A stretch of 64,000 nucleotides of DNA from Stentor roeselii. Its lineage: Eukaryota > Ciliophora > Heterotrichea > Heterotrichida > Stentoridae. Of the stretch, positions 9,495-20,396 are shown one piece after another; the stretch's first letter is position 1, and each line of letters opens with the position of its first letter. The stretch covers positions 1-64,000 of the forward strand of contig RSEH01000249.1 in assembly GCA_006503475.1 (NCBI GenBank), read 5' to 3'. The position numbers and the translations under genes were made by a program. The notes under the pieces were generated by a model. The model was not told the DNA's origin and ran no database searches. It saw only the letters and a program-made list of their open reading frames with translations.

Positions 9495-11421
9495 CTTTGG
9501 CTATTTGACTTAGAGATTTTTAATCTAAAATTTTTTTAAATATAGGCTTCAATGGTAGAAATTTGGAATAAGGAAGAGTTTTTAAGGGATTTTGATTAGA
9601 TTTTTTTTATGTCGAAAATTTTTAAATTTTGATTGGATTTTTTTTTATGTCGAAAAGTTTTAATTTTGATTATCATGGAAGGTTGGAAGGGATTGAAAAT
9701 CGATTAAGGATGAAAGTTTTGATTTAGGGATTTGAAGTGCGGGTTATGACATTTCTGAGATTGGGGTGAGGCACTTGTGAAGAGTGATTGGAAGGGGAAG
9801 GAGTTTATTTGGTTTAGACTTGAAAATTTTGAATTTTTTTTAGGATTTTTAGTTTTGAAGGGTTTTTGGTTCGATTTTAAAGGTTTTGTATAGAAAATGG
9901 AAGAATGCTTAGTTTTGGAATTTAAAATTTAGATGTTTATTGTTTGTTTTGAAGGATAAATGACTTGGATTATATTTCTATGTTTTAAAAGGCTACTAAA
10001 GATTATATTTTTATAGAAAAAGTTAGGAAAACATCTTAAAGAATGAATAATTCAGCTTCTTTTATAGAGGAAATAATAAGTTTCATGTTTATAATATTTA
10101 TTATAAGCATTATGATGTGTTTATTATATGCCTCAATAGGCCAAGCATATTTAGTCTAAGAAATTTTTAAATTTTTTTCGAATTAAAAATGTTTATTCTT
10201 ATATCGATTTTATATTCTTCCATATATACCTTTATTATATCATCAAAACTAGGACTTAACCTTAAGTATTATGGTTTAGTATATTTAAGTCAATAAGAAT
10301 AAAATATAAAATCATTAAGATCAAAATACTGAGTCTTTAGTTGAGAAGCTATTTGAAGGCAAGATAAAAAAATCTGATAAAGTGATCAAGCTTATCTAAT
10401 TTAAAAGCTATTCAAGAGAATTTATATATAAAGAATTTTTTTTTGAAATTTTCCGATTAAATTTCAAGAGTCTGTGAAAAGACTTGGGAAGTTATATTTA
10501 AACCCACTAAAATAACTCACTTATTTTGAAGAGCCATAGTAAGAACTATTAAAATATATAAATTAAGATATATTAATCTGTTAAACCTCTACTTTAAGCA
10601 ACGAGGATTAACTATCTTCTTTTATAATAAGATGAGTATTTATTATAAGTTAAGTGAAACTGATTTTTTTATTGTATGATGAAAGGAAATGAGGTGGCTC
10701 TGTTTAAACCTGTCTTTGTGGGAACATAAGCAAGATATAGCGTTTATCACTACTAGTTCGAATCTTTCAATGCTTACTACATCTCTTCATGTTAAAGAAG
10801 TTAAAGTGTAAATAAGATGCTGTATTTCAACTTGAAAAACAGCTTTTTCAGTTGGAAACTTATGAGGTTTGGGTCTTTATCACCAAACTATAGGATCTTG
10901 AGGAAACTCTCAATAAAAATAGTTATTAAAGAAAGGATTCTTTACCAAATCCGTCTCAGATTTCCAAGGTCTAAGTTTTTATAAGTCTTTGCATTTTTAG
11001 TTAAAGGCTTTGAGTAATTTTATAAGAACGGCAGTGAAGTTTTAGAAATGATTTATTTTACGAAAGAACTTAAAGGATTGTAAGTTTTTTCAAACAGATA
11101 GATAAAGATAGGCTTATACTCAGGTTAAATGATGTTGAAAATAAAATATTGGGATTTTTAGATATTCTGAAAAAATTTCTTAAAAATCTCATTGAATAGA
11201 TTTCACGATTTGTTAATAGTTGTTGTGTTGTTGAGGCTTCTCTGAATACTTAGACTGAACTTTAGTGTTTGATTGTGACTTGTTGTTACTTCTTATGATT
11301 TAATCATTAAAGTTTGGCATTTTTTTATGTTTAACTGTGGGGAAAGCATTAAGTGAATCTAGAAGAACAAGGCATGATCTATAAATAAACTTCCATAAAC
11401 AAAACTATATATCTCTAAATA
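9495..11421. other. Intergenic region, about 1.9 kb
   Basis: From about 9500 to 9950 the plus strand is G/T-rich (3' flank of the zinc-finger gene). The rest is AT-rich with long homopolymer runs and no open frame of interest. A tRNA B-box-like AGTTCGAATC near 10757 does not fold into a T arm. No other structure seen. Confidence 0.55.
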
Positions 11422-14400
11422 CTATCTATCACTATAATCCTCCTTATTCTTCAAAATCTCTAAAATCTCTCTAATATCTCCTCTCATTTCCTTAACTTGA
11501 CTATCAATCTTCCTTTCAATCTCTGAAACCTTATCAGAAATTCCATTCTCCAAAGCAAAAACTTTCTCATTAATCTTAAAATCCAAAGCACAAATTTTTT
11601 CTTCAACTCCAGCAACCTTTTCATCAACACCTCCAACCTTCAAATTCAAATCATTAACTTTTTCTTCAACTTCCGTGATTTTTCTTATTTGACACTGTTC
11701 CAAATACTTGATTTTTCCCGGCCAGTCATTATTTTGATTATCTTCTCCTTCTTTAAAAGTAGTACAAATAATATACAAAAACTTTCTTTTATTATGATTT
11801 TTATTCCAAAACAAAGTAGTTTGAATTTCCAATGCAGAGTCAATTTTTTCTTTAAAATCATGAACCTGCCTGTCAATCATGAAACCATCGTAATTATCAC
11901 TGAGAATAGAAATGAGTAGATTGAGCATAAGAACGACATTTAAAATAGTAGCGATGATAGCGACGATATAAATAATGACCTCGTCAACAGTATACCCTTC
12001 TTGATATGCTCCGGTGAAGTTCAGGTTCCAGACACTTTCAAAGATAATGAAAAAGTACTTCTCGTTGTTTTGGTTTAAGATGTAGAGAAGTACTGTGAAA
12101 ACAAAGGTTGAGTAAAGAAAGACTAAAACAAAATGCTTCATACCGTTAAGTGACTGAATGATTAGCCGGAAGTAAGACCTTGTTCCGTCGAAAATTCGAA
12201 AAGATGTGATACCTCTTAAAGCGATTAAAAAAGCAAGTAAAAACTCTTCGTAAATTGAGTCAAATGAGAAAAAACCAGCTAAAGACCAATATATTACTAG
12301 AGCGATTGTTGAAAGATCAACCCAGTTCATCGGGTCTTGAAAGTATTCTGTGAGACTTGGCGAGTTGATGATTTGAAGAACTTCCCACATCAGAAGCAAA
12401 CTAAAAACAACCATAAAAGGAATATAAATCCAAAGTACAGTCCTTCCATACGCAACAGACAAGCTAAAAATAATAAGATTCAAAACAGACAAAACCGAGT
12501 ATCCCTGAATCCAAACTTTAACCTCTTCCCAATTATAATCAATAAACTGTTGAATCAGTAAATTTTCAAAAATTTTCACATTTGAACATCTTTGCAACGC
12601 AGTTAAAATTTCAATATTTTCCGTTGAATATATCTGAATCGGCAAAGGAGTAGTGAAATACTTCACAAGAGCCGGCATTTGTTTATCATCCTGTTCTTTC
12701 TTCTCCCCCTGGTCCATAATCCCCTCCTTCTTCTCATCCAAAAGATACAACGGGTTAACTTCTTCATCAAAAATCAACAATTGAGGAGTTTCTCTACTTT
12801 CAAAAACCATTTTCGCATCAGTTTCAAAAATAAACTTACTTAAAAGTGCTGGAAGCTCTTTAAACGAAGACTGAATAATTAAACCAAATTCATTTTGAAT
12901 ACGAGTTAACTGTAAATATAAATTTTCACTTTTTTTATTGATGTTTATCAGGTACTTCAAAAAAATCTGTGCACATCTGAAGTGTTTTTTTTTAATCGCG
13001 TAAAAAATCGGGGATTTTCCGAATTTATCTTTTGGGATCAAGTCAAGTTTTCCAGGGTGTAAAATATTTTCAATTGACTTTTCATGTCCTTGAAAAGTTT
13101 GAAGGTGAAGAACGGTCTGGAAATACTCAGTCATGATAAAGTTGAAGTAAAAATAAGAAAGTTTTGAAATATTTTCTTTTGATATGAAGTTCAAAGCGCC
13201 TTGATAAAAAAGGTCATGCTTCGGAAAACGTCTTCTGGAAAAATCGTTGAAAGCGTTTGGGTCGATGCAAGTTTTTTGAAGTTCAGTTTTAGTTTTATAT
13301 TTATTTTGGTAAAAAAGTAACTCTTTTGTTTGGTTGTTTAGGTTTAATGGTTTTGTTAGGAGAAAGTCGGTTTTTTTTGATAGGATTTCAAGGGAAAGGG
13401 TCAGGTTTGTATAGGATAGGATTGTGAAGGACTCTAGGAAAAACCCTCCGAAAATGTTAAAGATGTCGAAACCCCAGGAGGTGGAAATTAGAAGATATTC
13501 TGAGTATTTTGAGTAAAAAATATCAGAAATTTCGAATTTTGTTGTAAATTCCTTGAATACTGTGTTTTCGGTTATTGAGATTATCTTGTAATTACTCTTG
13601 GATACTGGGTAACTTATGTACCACTCGTCTGGAGATAATGCAAATGGATGGCCTAGGAGATAGTCAGAAGCTGTGAAAACTTTCAGCTTTTTTTGCAAGT
13701 CCCAGACCTCTAAACAGCTGTCGAGAGAAGCAGATGCAAGAAGCTGATCATTGGATGAAAATCTTATCAAACAAACCCCAATTTTTTCAAATAAAATAGA
13801 AGAGTCCTCAACCTGTTCCTGCATATTCCAGATCTTCATAGGTTTATCAAGGAAACCAGCAGCAAGTAAAAATCCATCATTAGAAAACTTGCAACTCAAG
13901 ACAGGTCCTGAGTCTTTTTCAATTTCCCCTTCAACTTTTTTCTCATTTGCATTCAAAATCACGAGTCTTCCATCATCCGAAGCACAAGCAATAAATTCTC
14001 CATTAAAACAATAATCAATTGAATTAACTCTTCCAGAATGAACATCTATTTTTCTATAATTCAATATTTTTAATTCTCTCCAATTATGAAAATTTTGGCT
14101 TTCAATTGAATTAGATTCTTCTTCAATAATCCAGAAGTTTACTTCTCCATCTTCTGAGCCACTTACTGCAAAATTTCCGTCTTTTGTGAAGGAAAATGGC
14201 TGATTTTGAAGAGATTTTAAAGATTTTTCCCATTTTTCTTCGGGTTTGAGAATGTTTAAGACTTTTAAACTGCCATCGTTGCACCCTGCTGCTATTTCTC
14301 TTCCGGAAGGAGAAAATGAAATAGTTAATATTTGACCTGATGTTATTTTTTCTGTGAATTTTTCTAGTTTTTCTTCAAGGTTCCAAATTTTTAAAGTATT

Positions 14401-17178
14401 TCCTGAAGATGATGCGAAATGTTTACCGTCTGGTGAGTAGCTTATTGAAAGGACGGCTTTGGAGTTATTGTTTAGAGAAAATTCTTCGCATTTGTGATCG
14501 ATGTTCCAGATTTTTATGCTTCGGTCTTCTGAACCACTCGCCAAAAACATTCCATTAGGCGAGTACTTAACCGAGCAAACAGCTTGCAAATGTCCACTAA
14601 TCGAAAATTCCACCATCCAACTTTCCACATTCCAAACCTTTAAACTACAATCGCCAGACCCACTAACAAAAAACCTTTCATCAGGAGAAGCATCAAGACA
14701 CATGACCGAAGCAGCATGTCCATTAAGAACCTTCCAAGCTTTAACATCATCTTCAACTGCCTGTTTTCCACTTATCAAATTTTTACCATTATTCTCTCCA
14801 ATCCCTTTTTTCAATTCCCAGACTTTAATAGCAAGTTCTCGAGAACAGGTCAAAATAACTGAAATTTTCGATAAAATAAGTAAATCAGTTATTTTCAACT
14901 CATGAGCTCTTTTAAAAACATTTATTTCTTTTAACTTTTCCATATCCCAGATTTTTACCTGCTTGTCACTCGACCCTGTCGCTAAGATTTTCCCATCATT
15001 TGAGAACCGGACACAATTAACAGAGTCCAAATGACTGCCAAGTTCAATATTTTTTCCAGTTTCCAAAAAAAAAACTTTAATTTTCTTATTTTCAAAGCCA
15101 GCTGCTATCATTTTTCCATTTTTTGAATAAGAAATTGAATGAACTGCATCATCAGGATCATTATTTTCTTGAAGATTTGTTAATTTTAAGTTCTCTTCAA
15201 ATGTCCAGATTTTTAAACTATTGTCAAAAGACCCGGCAGCGAAATATTTTCCGTTTTTTGAGCAGATAATTGAACTGATTTTAGAAGAACCTGTGAAAAT
15301 AATGAGTTCTTCACGTTTTTCTTTCATGTTCCAGAAGATCAGGCTTGAGTCTTCGTGACCTGTTATGATGAAAAGGTCGTTTGAAGAGAAAGTTAATGAT
15401 GTGACTGGAGATAAGGTCACGTTTAAAATAAGACTTTCGAACGGCTTTTTCATTTGGATTATTTGAAGCTGACCGTCTTCTAAACCTGCCGCTAGTTGCT
15501 TGCTGTCTGAGGAAAAGCGCAGGGTTAAGATTAGTTGTTGGTGGGCTTGAAGGACTTTAAATGGCTCAAAGTCTGAAGGGGTGCATAGGTTTATTTGGTT
15601 TTTTATTGAGTAGGCGAAGAATTGGTTGTCTTCGGAAAAACATGTTGAGGGTATTTTGTTACTTTCATCGTCATCGAACCGGTGAATAATTTTTTTGTCA
15701 AGCAAGTCCCAGACTCTTAACTTACCTGAATCAGATCCAGTAGCTAAAAATCTTCTATTGACTGAAAAGGAAACTGAAATAATTGGATTCGGAGAATTTG
15801 TCTCAAAAATCTTTTTTTTTGTTTGATAATCCCAGATAAGCACCCTATTGTCATCAGTTCCATGAGCGAAAGACTTTCCATCATTATCGAATATCAAAGA
15901 GTATATCTCGATTTCTGCTACTTTTGAATATTCTTCATCTGAATATTCTTCATCAGAGTTTTCTTCATCTGAGTTTTCTTTTTTTTTATCGTAGTTTATA
16001 TGAAAGTCGAATGTTTGAGTGCTTTCTTCGATGTTCCAGCCTCGAATGTGTCCATCTTTACAGCCGGTCACTATTATCTTGCTGTCTGGAGCAAAACATG
16101 CAGAGGTTATGATGTTTTTATAGTTTATTATTGACTTTGGTTTGTATTTTCCTTTTATATTCCAGTATCTTACTGTTTGATCTGCTGCGCTTGAGACTAG
16201 TGATTGTTTCACTGGGGAAAAAGAAACTGAGTTAACTTCTTTAGAATGGCCATGCAAGGTAATTTTTTCTTGCCTCTTATAAAAATCCCATATTTTCACA
16301 GTTGTATCTTCCGAGCCACTCGCAATCATTTTGCCATCACTCGAAAACGCGACTGAAACGACAGCTTTAATATGTCCAAACAAAGTAAATTCAATACTTT
16401 CTTCTTTAATATTCCAAACAATAATACTCTTATCCCAAGAGCCACTAACAATAAAGCACGAATCATAAGAAAAAGCAATTGAAATGACCGACTTTGAATG
16501 TCCATTGAAAGTAGTCTTCACCTTTTGAGCATTAAAATCCCAGAGTTTAACTTGATTATCATACCCTCCACTTGCAAGGAACTCTCCATCAGGACTGAAT
16601 TCAAGACAAAGAACTTCTTTTTCTATTTTTAAATCAAATTCTTCTTGATTTAGAACACCTCGAATTTTTATTGATTTTTCATTAGATGAACTTGCTATTG
16701 CGATAAAAGAAGCATCTGGTTTAAATCTAACCATTTTTACCTCTTCTAAGTTTTCATAGGAAGAGAGAACTATTCGAGGCTCGGGTTCGACTCTCCAGAT
16801 TTTTACTATTCCATCTTTTTCTCCACTTGCTAAAAGTTTGTTGTCAGTTGATAAAACTGCAGAGATCACTGAAGAGATTACTTCATTTTTTTGATCTGGT
16901 AGGGTATATAGTAATTTTTTTTTTTCAGAGTCCCAAACTTTTATGTTGGAATTCAGCCCAGCGACTATCCTCGAGCCGTCAGGCGAGAAGCTAACACAAT
17001 TTGACTCTTCTGTATGGTCATTCAAAACACAGTCTTCAATTTGCAAATTTTTTAAAGCTTTGCTAGTTAGATTCAAGATTAAATCGTCTAATGGCAAAGG
17101 CTTAGGGGCTGAATCAGGTTTGTTCTGCTCTAAGGGATTTTGAAGCAAGATTTCAGAGAGACTTGGGTTTGACGCCAT
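11422..17178 (-). CDS. Giant WD40-repeat/ankyrin-like/TRP-type cation channel, paralogue 1
   Basis: An uninterrupted 1918-residue frame. Residues ~55-1215 hold about 24 WD-type repeats, each ending in forms such as IKVWD, VKIWD or LKVWN with FSPDGKFLASG-like starts, enough for three or more propellers. Near 1379 is an ankyrin-like segment (KFGKSPIFYAIKKKHFRCAQ). From ~1546 there are six hydrophobic helices: WIYIPFMVVFSLLLMWEVLQ is helix 2, a pore-like FESVWNLNFTGAY precedes the last helix, and that helix reads VVLMLNLLISILSDNYD, the signature at the end of TRP/polycystin helix 6 (LLNLLIAMMGDTY type). The C-terminus (~1826-1912) is a heptad coiled coil of EKV/EKI units, suited to tetramer assembly. 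I infer a plasma or intracellular membrane cation channel with a huge cytosolic scaffold. Gating and ion are unknown. A paralogue lies at 20397-25829. Confidence 0.85.
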   Translation of the reverse strand: MASNPSLSEILLQNPLEQNKPDSAPKPLPLDDLILNLTSKALKNLQIEDCVLNDHTEESNCVSFSPDGSRIVAGLNSNIKVWDSEKKKLLYTLPDQKNEVISSVISAVLSTDNKLLASGEKDGIVKIWRVEPEPRIVLSSYENLEEVKMVRFKPDASFIAIASSSNEKSIKIRGVLNQEEFDLKIEKEVLCLEFSPDGEFLASGGYDNQVKLWDFNAQKVKTTFNGHSKSVISIAFSYDSCFIVSGSWDKSIIVWNIKEESIEFTLFGHIKAVVSVAFSSDGKMIASGSEDTTVKIWDFYKRQEKITLHGHSKEVNSVSFSPVKQSLVSSAADQTVRYWNIKGKYKPKSIINYKNIITSACFAPDSKIIVTGCKDGHIRGWNIEESTQTFDFHINYDKKKENSDEENSDEEYSDEEYSKVAEIEIYSLIFDNDGKSFAHGTDDNRVLIWDYQTKKKIFETNSPNPIISVSFSVNRRFLATGSDSGKLRVWDLLDKKIIHRFDDDESNKIPSTCFSEDNQFFAYSIKNQINLCTPSDFEPFKVLQAHQQLILTLRFSSDSKQLAAGLEDGQLQIIQMKKPFESLILNVTLSPVTSLTFSSNDLFIITGHEDSSLIFWNMKEKREELIIFTGSSKISSIICSKNGKYFAAGSFDNSLKIWTFEENLKLTNLQENNDPDDAVHSISYSKNGKMIAAGFENKKIKVFFLETGKNIELGSHLDSVNCVRFSNDGKILATGSSDKQVKIWDMEKLKEINVFKRAHELKITDLLILSKISVILTCSRELAIKVWELKKGIGENNGKNLISGKQAVEDDVKAWKVLNGHAASVMCLDASPDERFFVSGSGDCSLKVWNVESWMVEFSISGHLQAVCSVKYSPNGMFLASGSEDRSIKIWNIDHKCEEFSLNNNSKAVLSISYSPDGKHFASSSGNTLKIWNLEEKLEKFTEKITSGQILTISFSPSGREIAAGCNDGSLKVLNILKPEEKWEKSLKSLQNQPFSFTKDGNFAVSGSEDGEVNFWIIEEESNSIESQNFHNWRELKILNYRKIDVHSGRVNSIDYCFNGEFIACASDDGRLVILNANEKKVEGEIEKDSGPVLSCKFSNDGFLLAAGFLDKPMKIWNMQEQVEDSSILFEKIGVCLIRFSSNDQLLASASLDSCLEVWDLQKKLKVFTASDYLLGHPFALSPDEWYISYPVSKSNYKIISITENTVFKEFTTKFEISDIFYSKYSEYLLISTSWGFDIFNIFGGFFLESFTILSYTNLTLSLEILSKKTDFLLTKPLNLNNQTKELLFYQNKYKTKTELQKTCIDPNAFNDFSRRRFPKHDLFYQGALNFISKENISKLSYFYFNFIMTEYFQTVLHLQTFQGHEKSIENILHPGKLDLIPKDKFGKSPIFYAIKKKHFRCAQIFLKYLININKKSENLYLQLTRIQNEFGLIIQSSFKELPALLSKFIFETDAKMVFESRETPQLLIFDEEVNPLYLLDEKKEGIMDQGEKKEQDDKQMPALVKYFTTPLPIQIYSTENIEILTALQRCSNVKIFENLLIQQFIDYNWEEVKVWIQGYSVLSVLNLIIFSLSVAYGRTVLWIYIPFMVVFSLLLMWEVLQIINSPSLTEYFQDPMNWVDLSTIALVIYWSLAGFFSFDSIYEEFLLAFLIALRGITSFRIFDGTRSYFRLIIQSLNGMKHFVLVFLYSTFVFTVLLYILNQNNEKYFFIIFESVWNLNFTGAYQEGYTVDEVIIYIVAIIATILNVVLMLNLLISILSDNYDGFMIDRQVHDFKEKIDSALEIQTTLFWNKNHNKRKFLYIICTTFKEGEDNQNNDWPGKIKYLEQCQIRKITEVEEKVNDLNLKVGGVDEKVAGVEEKICALDFKINEKVFALENGISDKVSEIERKIDSQVKEMRGDIREILEILKNKEDYSDR

Positions 17179-17190
17179 TATTTTATATGG
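17179..17190 (-). promoter_or_regulatory. TATA-like sequence abutting the start of channel paralogue 1
   Basis: On the coding strand the ATG is preceded directly by CCATATAAAATA. The same TATAAAATA precedes the ATG of paralogue 2 (25830-25841), and TATAA-type sequence within about 10 bp of the ATG recurs at many genes here. Core promoter or initiator function is an inference. Confidence 0.35.
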
Positions 17191-17568
17191 ATCGTGAATA
17201 GTTTTAAGTAATATGGAAAAATTTAGGTTTTTTCTTTATGTGCAAGAAGAATGATGAAGAATCAAATAAAAGATTAGAAAATATTTAGAAATTATTTGAA
17301 TTTAAGTTATTTCAAGATGAAAGTGAAATTAAGTTTAGAACTGATTTAAAAAATTGATATATTACAAGGTTCTCAACAACTAATAATTCTTTATAATCTT
17401 GAAGAGATCATTTAATTGTAATTATCACATTATCAGAGTTTTAATTCGTTTTTTGATATTTTTTAAATTTTATATCTCAAATAGACAATTTCATATATTT
17501 CACCTTATATTGAAATATTTTATACTTCAATGATTTTAAGTTTTAATATTATTTCTAACTAACCTAAA
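17191..17568. other. Intergenic AT-rich spacer between channel paralogue 1 and the aminopeptidase gene
   Basis: About 380 bp, very AT-rich, with no open frame, repeat or RNA gene that I can support. It separates two head-to-tail minus-strand genes. Confidence 0.6.
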
Positions 17569-20160
17569 CTAGATACTTGGACTTTTTGATAAGAACTCAA
17601 GAGCCATCTTCTGAGTTTTCGAATTTTTATAAGTATTTCCAAGTTTTTCCTTCAGTGATCGATAAGCTTCAAACTGCTCTTCAGGGAAAGAGGCTAAGGA
17701 ATTTTCAAGTCTTGAAATAAGGTCATCAGGCTCCAGATAAGAAGGAACAAACTGACTGCAATAATCAATCACAAATTCTCGGTCTTTATTTTTAGCAACG
17801 AAATCAAGGTTCTGAAAGTAAAGATCTGCGAACTCACTCAACAAGACATCTTGCCTAATATCATTAAACCCAATCATAATATTTTTCCTTTCATATCTGC
17901 TCATTTTTTCTCCTTTTTCCATGATTTTCATCCAAGTATTAAACTTGCTTTCTCTCATTGGAACTTTTGCCTTACAAAAGTTTTTTGTTAATTTAAAGCT
18001 TTGAACTGATAAATCACTTTTAAAACTTGTCAAAAGTTCCAAAGCTTCACAACTCCAAGCTGAAAACTCTTTAACAATATGAATTTTTTTCTCAAGACTC
18101 AGATCACAAGAATTAAATAAATTTGAATCATTCTTCACCCACGAAACCGCTTCAATCACATCTTCTTCACTATAAACAAAATCCTTTAAATTCTGAAAGC
18201 AGATATTTTTTCTTTCAATATCAGAATCTTGTTTAATCTTTTTAGTTAAAGTTGAGAAAACTTGATGGGCGTATTCAAAAAGGATCTGTCCTTTAGGAAG
18301 AAAGTTGTAAAGTACTGAGTTTACTGAAGTAAAAATATAAGATAAAGTACTTAAGTCGTTTTCTTGAAGGATTTCTTTATTCATCGCATTTAAATATTCC
18401 GCTGCTGATATTTTGAGATCTTCGACCATCATCTTTAATGCTCTGTGAAAAACTATTCGGTTTAATGGATTCTGTACTTTGAAAATATTTCCTTTGATTA
18501 AGTCAAATGATGCAGGGTCAAGTCGGACCTTGCAATAACCCCAGTCGTTAGAATTGATTAAAAGTGCTTTGAAATTTATGTCTTGGAATATGGAAAGCTC
18601 GGTGATACCTTCTTGGTCTATTAGGACTTTTTCATTTGCTATTGAGTTTAGGTTCTCGTCATAAGCTTCGATGTGAATTAAGTGCTTTCGAAGGGTTTGG
18701 TGAGCGGATTGTGAAGGGCTTTGCTTGATTGACACATGGGTGATTCCGTTTTCTTCTTGAACTATTGGCTCTAAAATGTTTAGACCTGCCTTAAGAATCC
18801 ATTGATCACTCCAATCTTTAAGGTCGATGGTGAGACTTCCTGATTCAGAGCAAATGGTTTCAATGAAGTCTTCGTATTTAGCAACTGAAAACTTGAACTT
18901 ATTCACAAACTTTCCACAAGCCCTTTTAAAAATCTCCCTTCCAGTAATAAAAAAAAGTTGCTTAAGTACAGCTGATCCCTTAGAATAAGAAATTCCATCA
19001 AAATTACTTCGAGTTTCAGCAGTATTACTAACATTAACACAAATAGGATGAGTAGTATCAAGCTGATCAGTATCATATCCCCAAGTCTTAAACTTACTGA
19101 ATTCTTGCCAAACATTCTGAAATTCCAATGAAAGTGTTTCAGCAATGCAAAGACTTGCCATAAAAGTTGCAAAGCTTTCCTTTAACCAGATGTCATCCCA
19201 CCACTTGATACTCACCAAGTCCCCAAACCACATATGGCTTATTTCATGAGAGATCAAGTTGCACAAGGACTGTCGCATCAAAGAAGTCGCTTTTCTATGT
19301 AGTATAAAGTTTTCATTGAAAGTTATGCACCCCACGTTTTCCATTGCCCCGATCACCATCTCTGGAATGAAAACAATGTCTAGCTTGTTGAAAGGGTATC
19401 GATGACTGAAAAAATCTTCATAGTAGTTCAATGAGGTCCTCATGTAATTGAAGTAAAGACTTGGCTCGATAAAGGTGGAAAGAGATTCACGAATGTAAAT
19501 TTTTAATGGAGTTCCTTCATCGTTAGAGGGAAAAACTTGGTAATCTCCAAGGCAAAGAGCTAGAATGTAAGTGCTTATCGGGTAATTTATAGAAATTTTT
19601 ACAACTTTTTTAATTTCTTCAGGGTTTTCCTCGTTTAAATCTATAAAATCTCCGAAGTCTTCTGATGAAAGTGAAAAATTTTCATTAGAAATAACAGTCC
19701 ATCGACTTAAACATTTTACTAAAAAAGTTACAGTTGCCTTTAAGTCAGGTTGGTCAAAGCAAGGGAAAAAACGATTTGCTGAAAAAGGTTCTAAGTGAGT
19801 ATAAATGTAAATTTTTCCATCGCTTGGGTCTTGAAAATGATGTAGTCCAAAACCATCTCGAGAGTATTGATTGATGAAGCCGATTTCGACGTGGTTGAGA
19901 CCTTCTTTGAGTTCTGAGATTTCGATTTTGTAGTCTTTGTAGAACCATGATGAGTCGACTTGGTTTACTTTCAAGAATAGGATTTGGTCACCTTTAAAGT
20001 CAAGCCAGGTCTTTCTGGATTGGCTGGTTAGAAGGAAGGTGATGGTTAGGATACCTGAGTATTTGGTTTGGCCTGTGAAGATTCTTAGGTTGTAGGTTAT
20101 TTCGGTTAACTCTGAGCTTCTTTGAGCTGCTTGGGATTTGGTTAGCAAATAAGTATCCAT
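17569..20160 (-). CDS. M1-family zinc aminopeptidase (aminopeptidase N / puromycin-sensitive type)
   Basis: An 863-residue protein, typical M1 length. It removes N-terminal amino acids from peptides. The substrate-binding GAMEN motif (VIGAMENVGCITF) is near residue 271. The zinc motif HEISHMWFGDLVS is near 306 with the third ligand Glu in LKESFATFMA about 19 residues later, giving HExxH-x18-E. The N-terminal beta-domain contains the family's THLEPFSANRFFPCFDQPDLK signature near residue 130, and a helical ERAP1-like C-terminal half follows. There is no signal peptide or membrane anchor at the N-terminus (MDTYLLTKSQAAQ), so a cytosolic enzyme of the puromycin-sensitive kind is more likely than a membrane APN. 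All catalytic residues are visible. It sits between two paralogous channel genes on the same strand. Confidence 0.95.
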   Translation of the reverse strand: MDTYLLTKSQAAQRSSELTEITYNLRIFTGQTKYSGILTITFLLTSQSRKTWLDFKGDQILFLKVNQVDSSWFYKDYKIEISELKEGLNHVEIGFINQYSRDGFGLHHFQDPSDGKIYIYTHLEPFSANRFFPCFDQPDLKATVTFLVKCLSRWTVISNENFSLSSEDFGDFIDLNEENPEEIKKVVKISINYPISTYILALCLGDYQVFPSNDEGTPLKIYIRESLSTFIEPSLYFNYMRTSLNYYEDFFSHRYPFNKLDIVFIPEMVIGAMENVGCITFNENFILHRKATSLMRQSLCNLISHEISHMWFGDLVSIKWWDDIWLKESFATFMASLCIAETLSLEFQNVWQEFSKFKTWGYDTDQLDTTHPICVNVSNTAETRSNFDGISYSKGSAVLKQLFFITGREIFKRACGKFVNKFKFSVAKYEDFIETICSESGSLTIDLKDWSDQWILKAGLNILEPIVQEENGITHVSIKQSPSQSAHQTLRKHLIHIEAYDENLNSIANEKVLIDQEGITELSIFQDINFKALLINSNDWGYCKVRLDPASFDLIKGNIFKVQNPLNRIVFHRALKMMVEDLKISAAEYLNAMNKEILQENDLSTLSYIFTSVNSVLYNFLPKGQILFEYAHQVFSTLTKKIKQDSDIERKNICFQNLKDFVYSEEDVIEAVSWVKNDSNLFNSCDLSLEKKIHIVKEFSAWSCEALELLTSFKSDLSVQSFKLTKNFCKAKVPMRESKFNTWMKIMEKGEKMSRYERKNIMIGFNDIRQDVLLSEFADLYFQNLDFVAKNKDREFVIDYCSQFVPSYLEPDDLISRLENSLASFPEEQFEAYRSLKEKLGNTYKNSKTQKMALEFLSKSPSI

Positions 20161-20396
20161 TATAGAAGTTTAGTGAATTTTGAGATATGATGTTTAATTT
20201 AGTTTAGAGTTGGAGGGTTAGGTTGATTAATTGATTGGTTTTTATTTTAGGGACTTTGGTTAAATGAATAATTGTAATAGATGTTAGATAAATAGTTATT
20301 CGGTCAAACCCACTAAAATTATGGTAAATTGATTACTCAACAAAAGCTAAATTTAAACTTTCCTAAACTATTTATCCCTAACTTAAACTAATCTTA

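Noticed and set aside
10680-10770. Possible tRNA: B-box-like AGTTCGAATC near 10757 with a TGGCTCTG stretch ~65 bp before it.
   Set aside because: The five bases on each side of the loop do not pair, and no acceptor or anticodon stem can be drawn.
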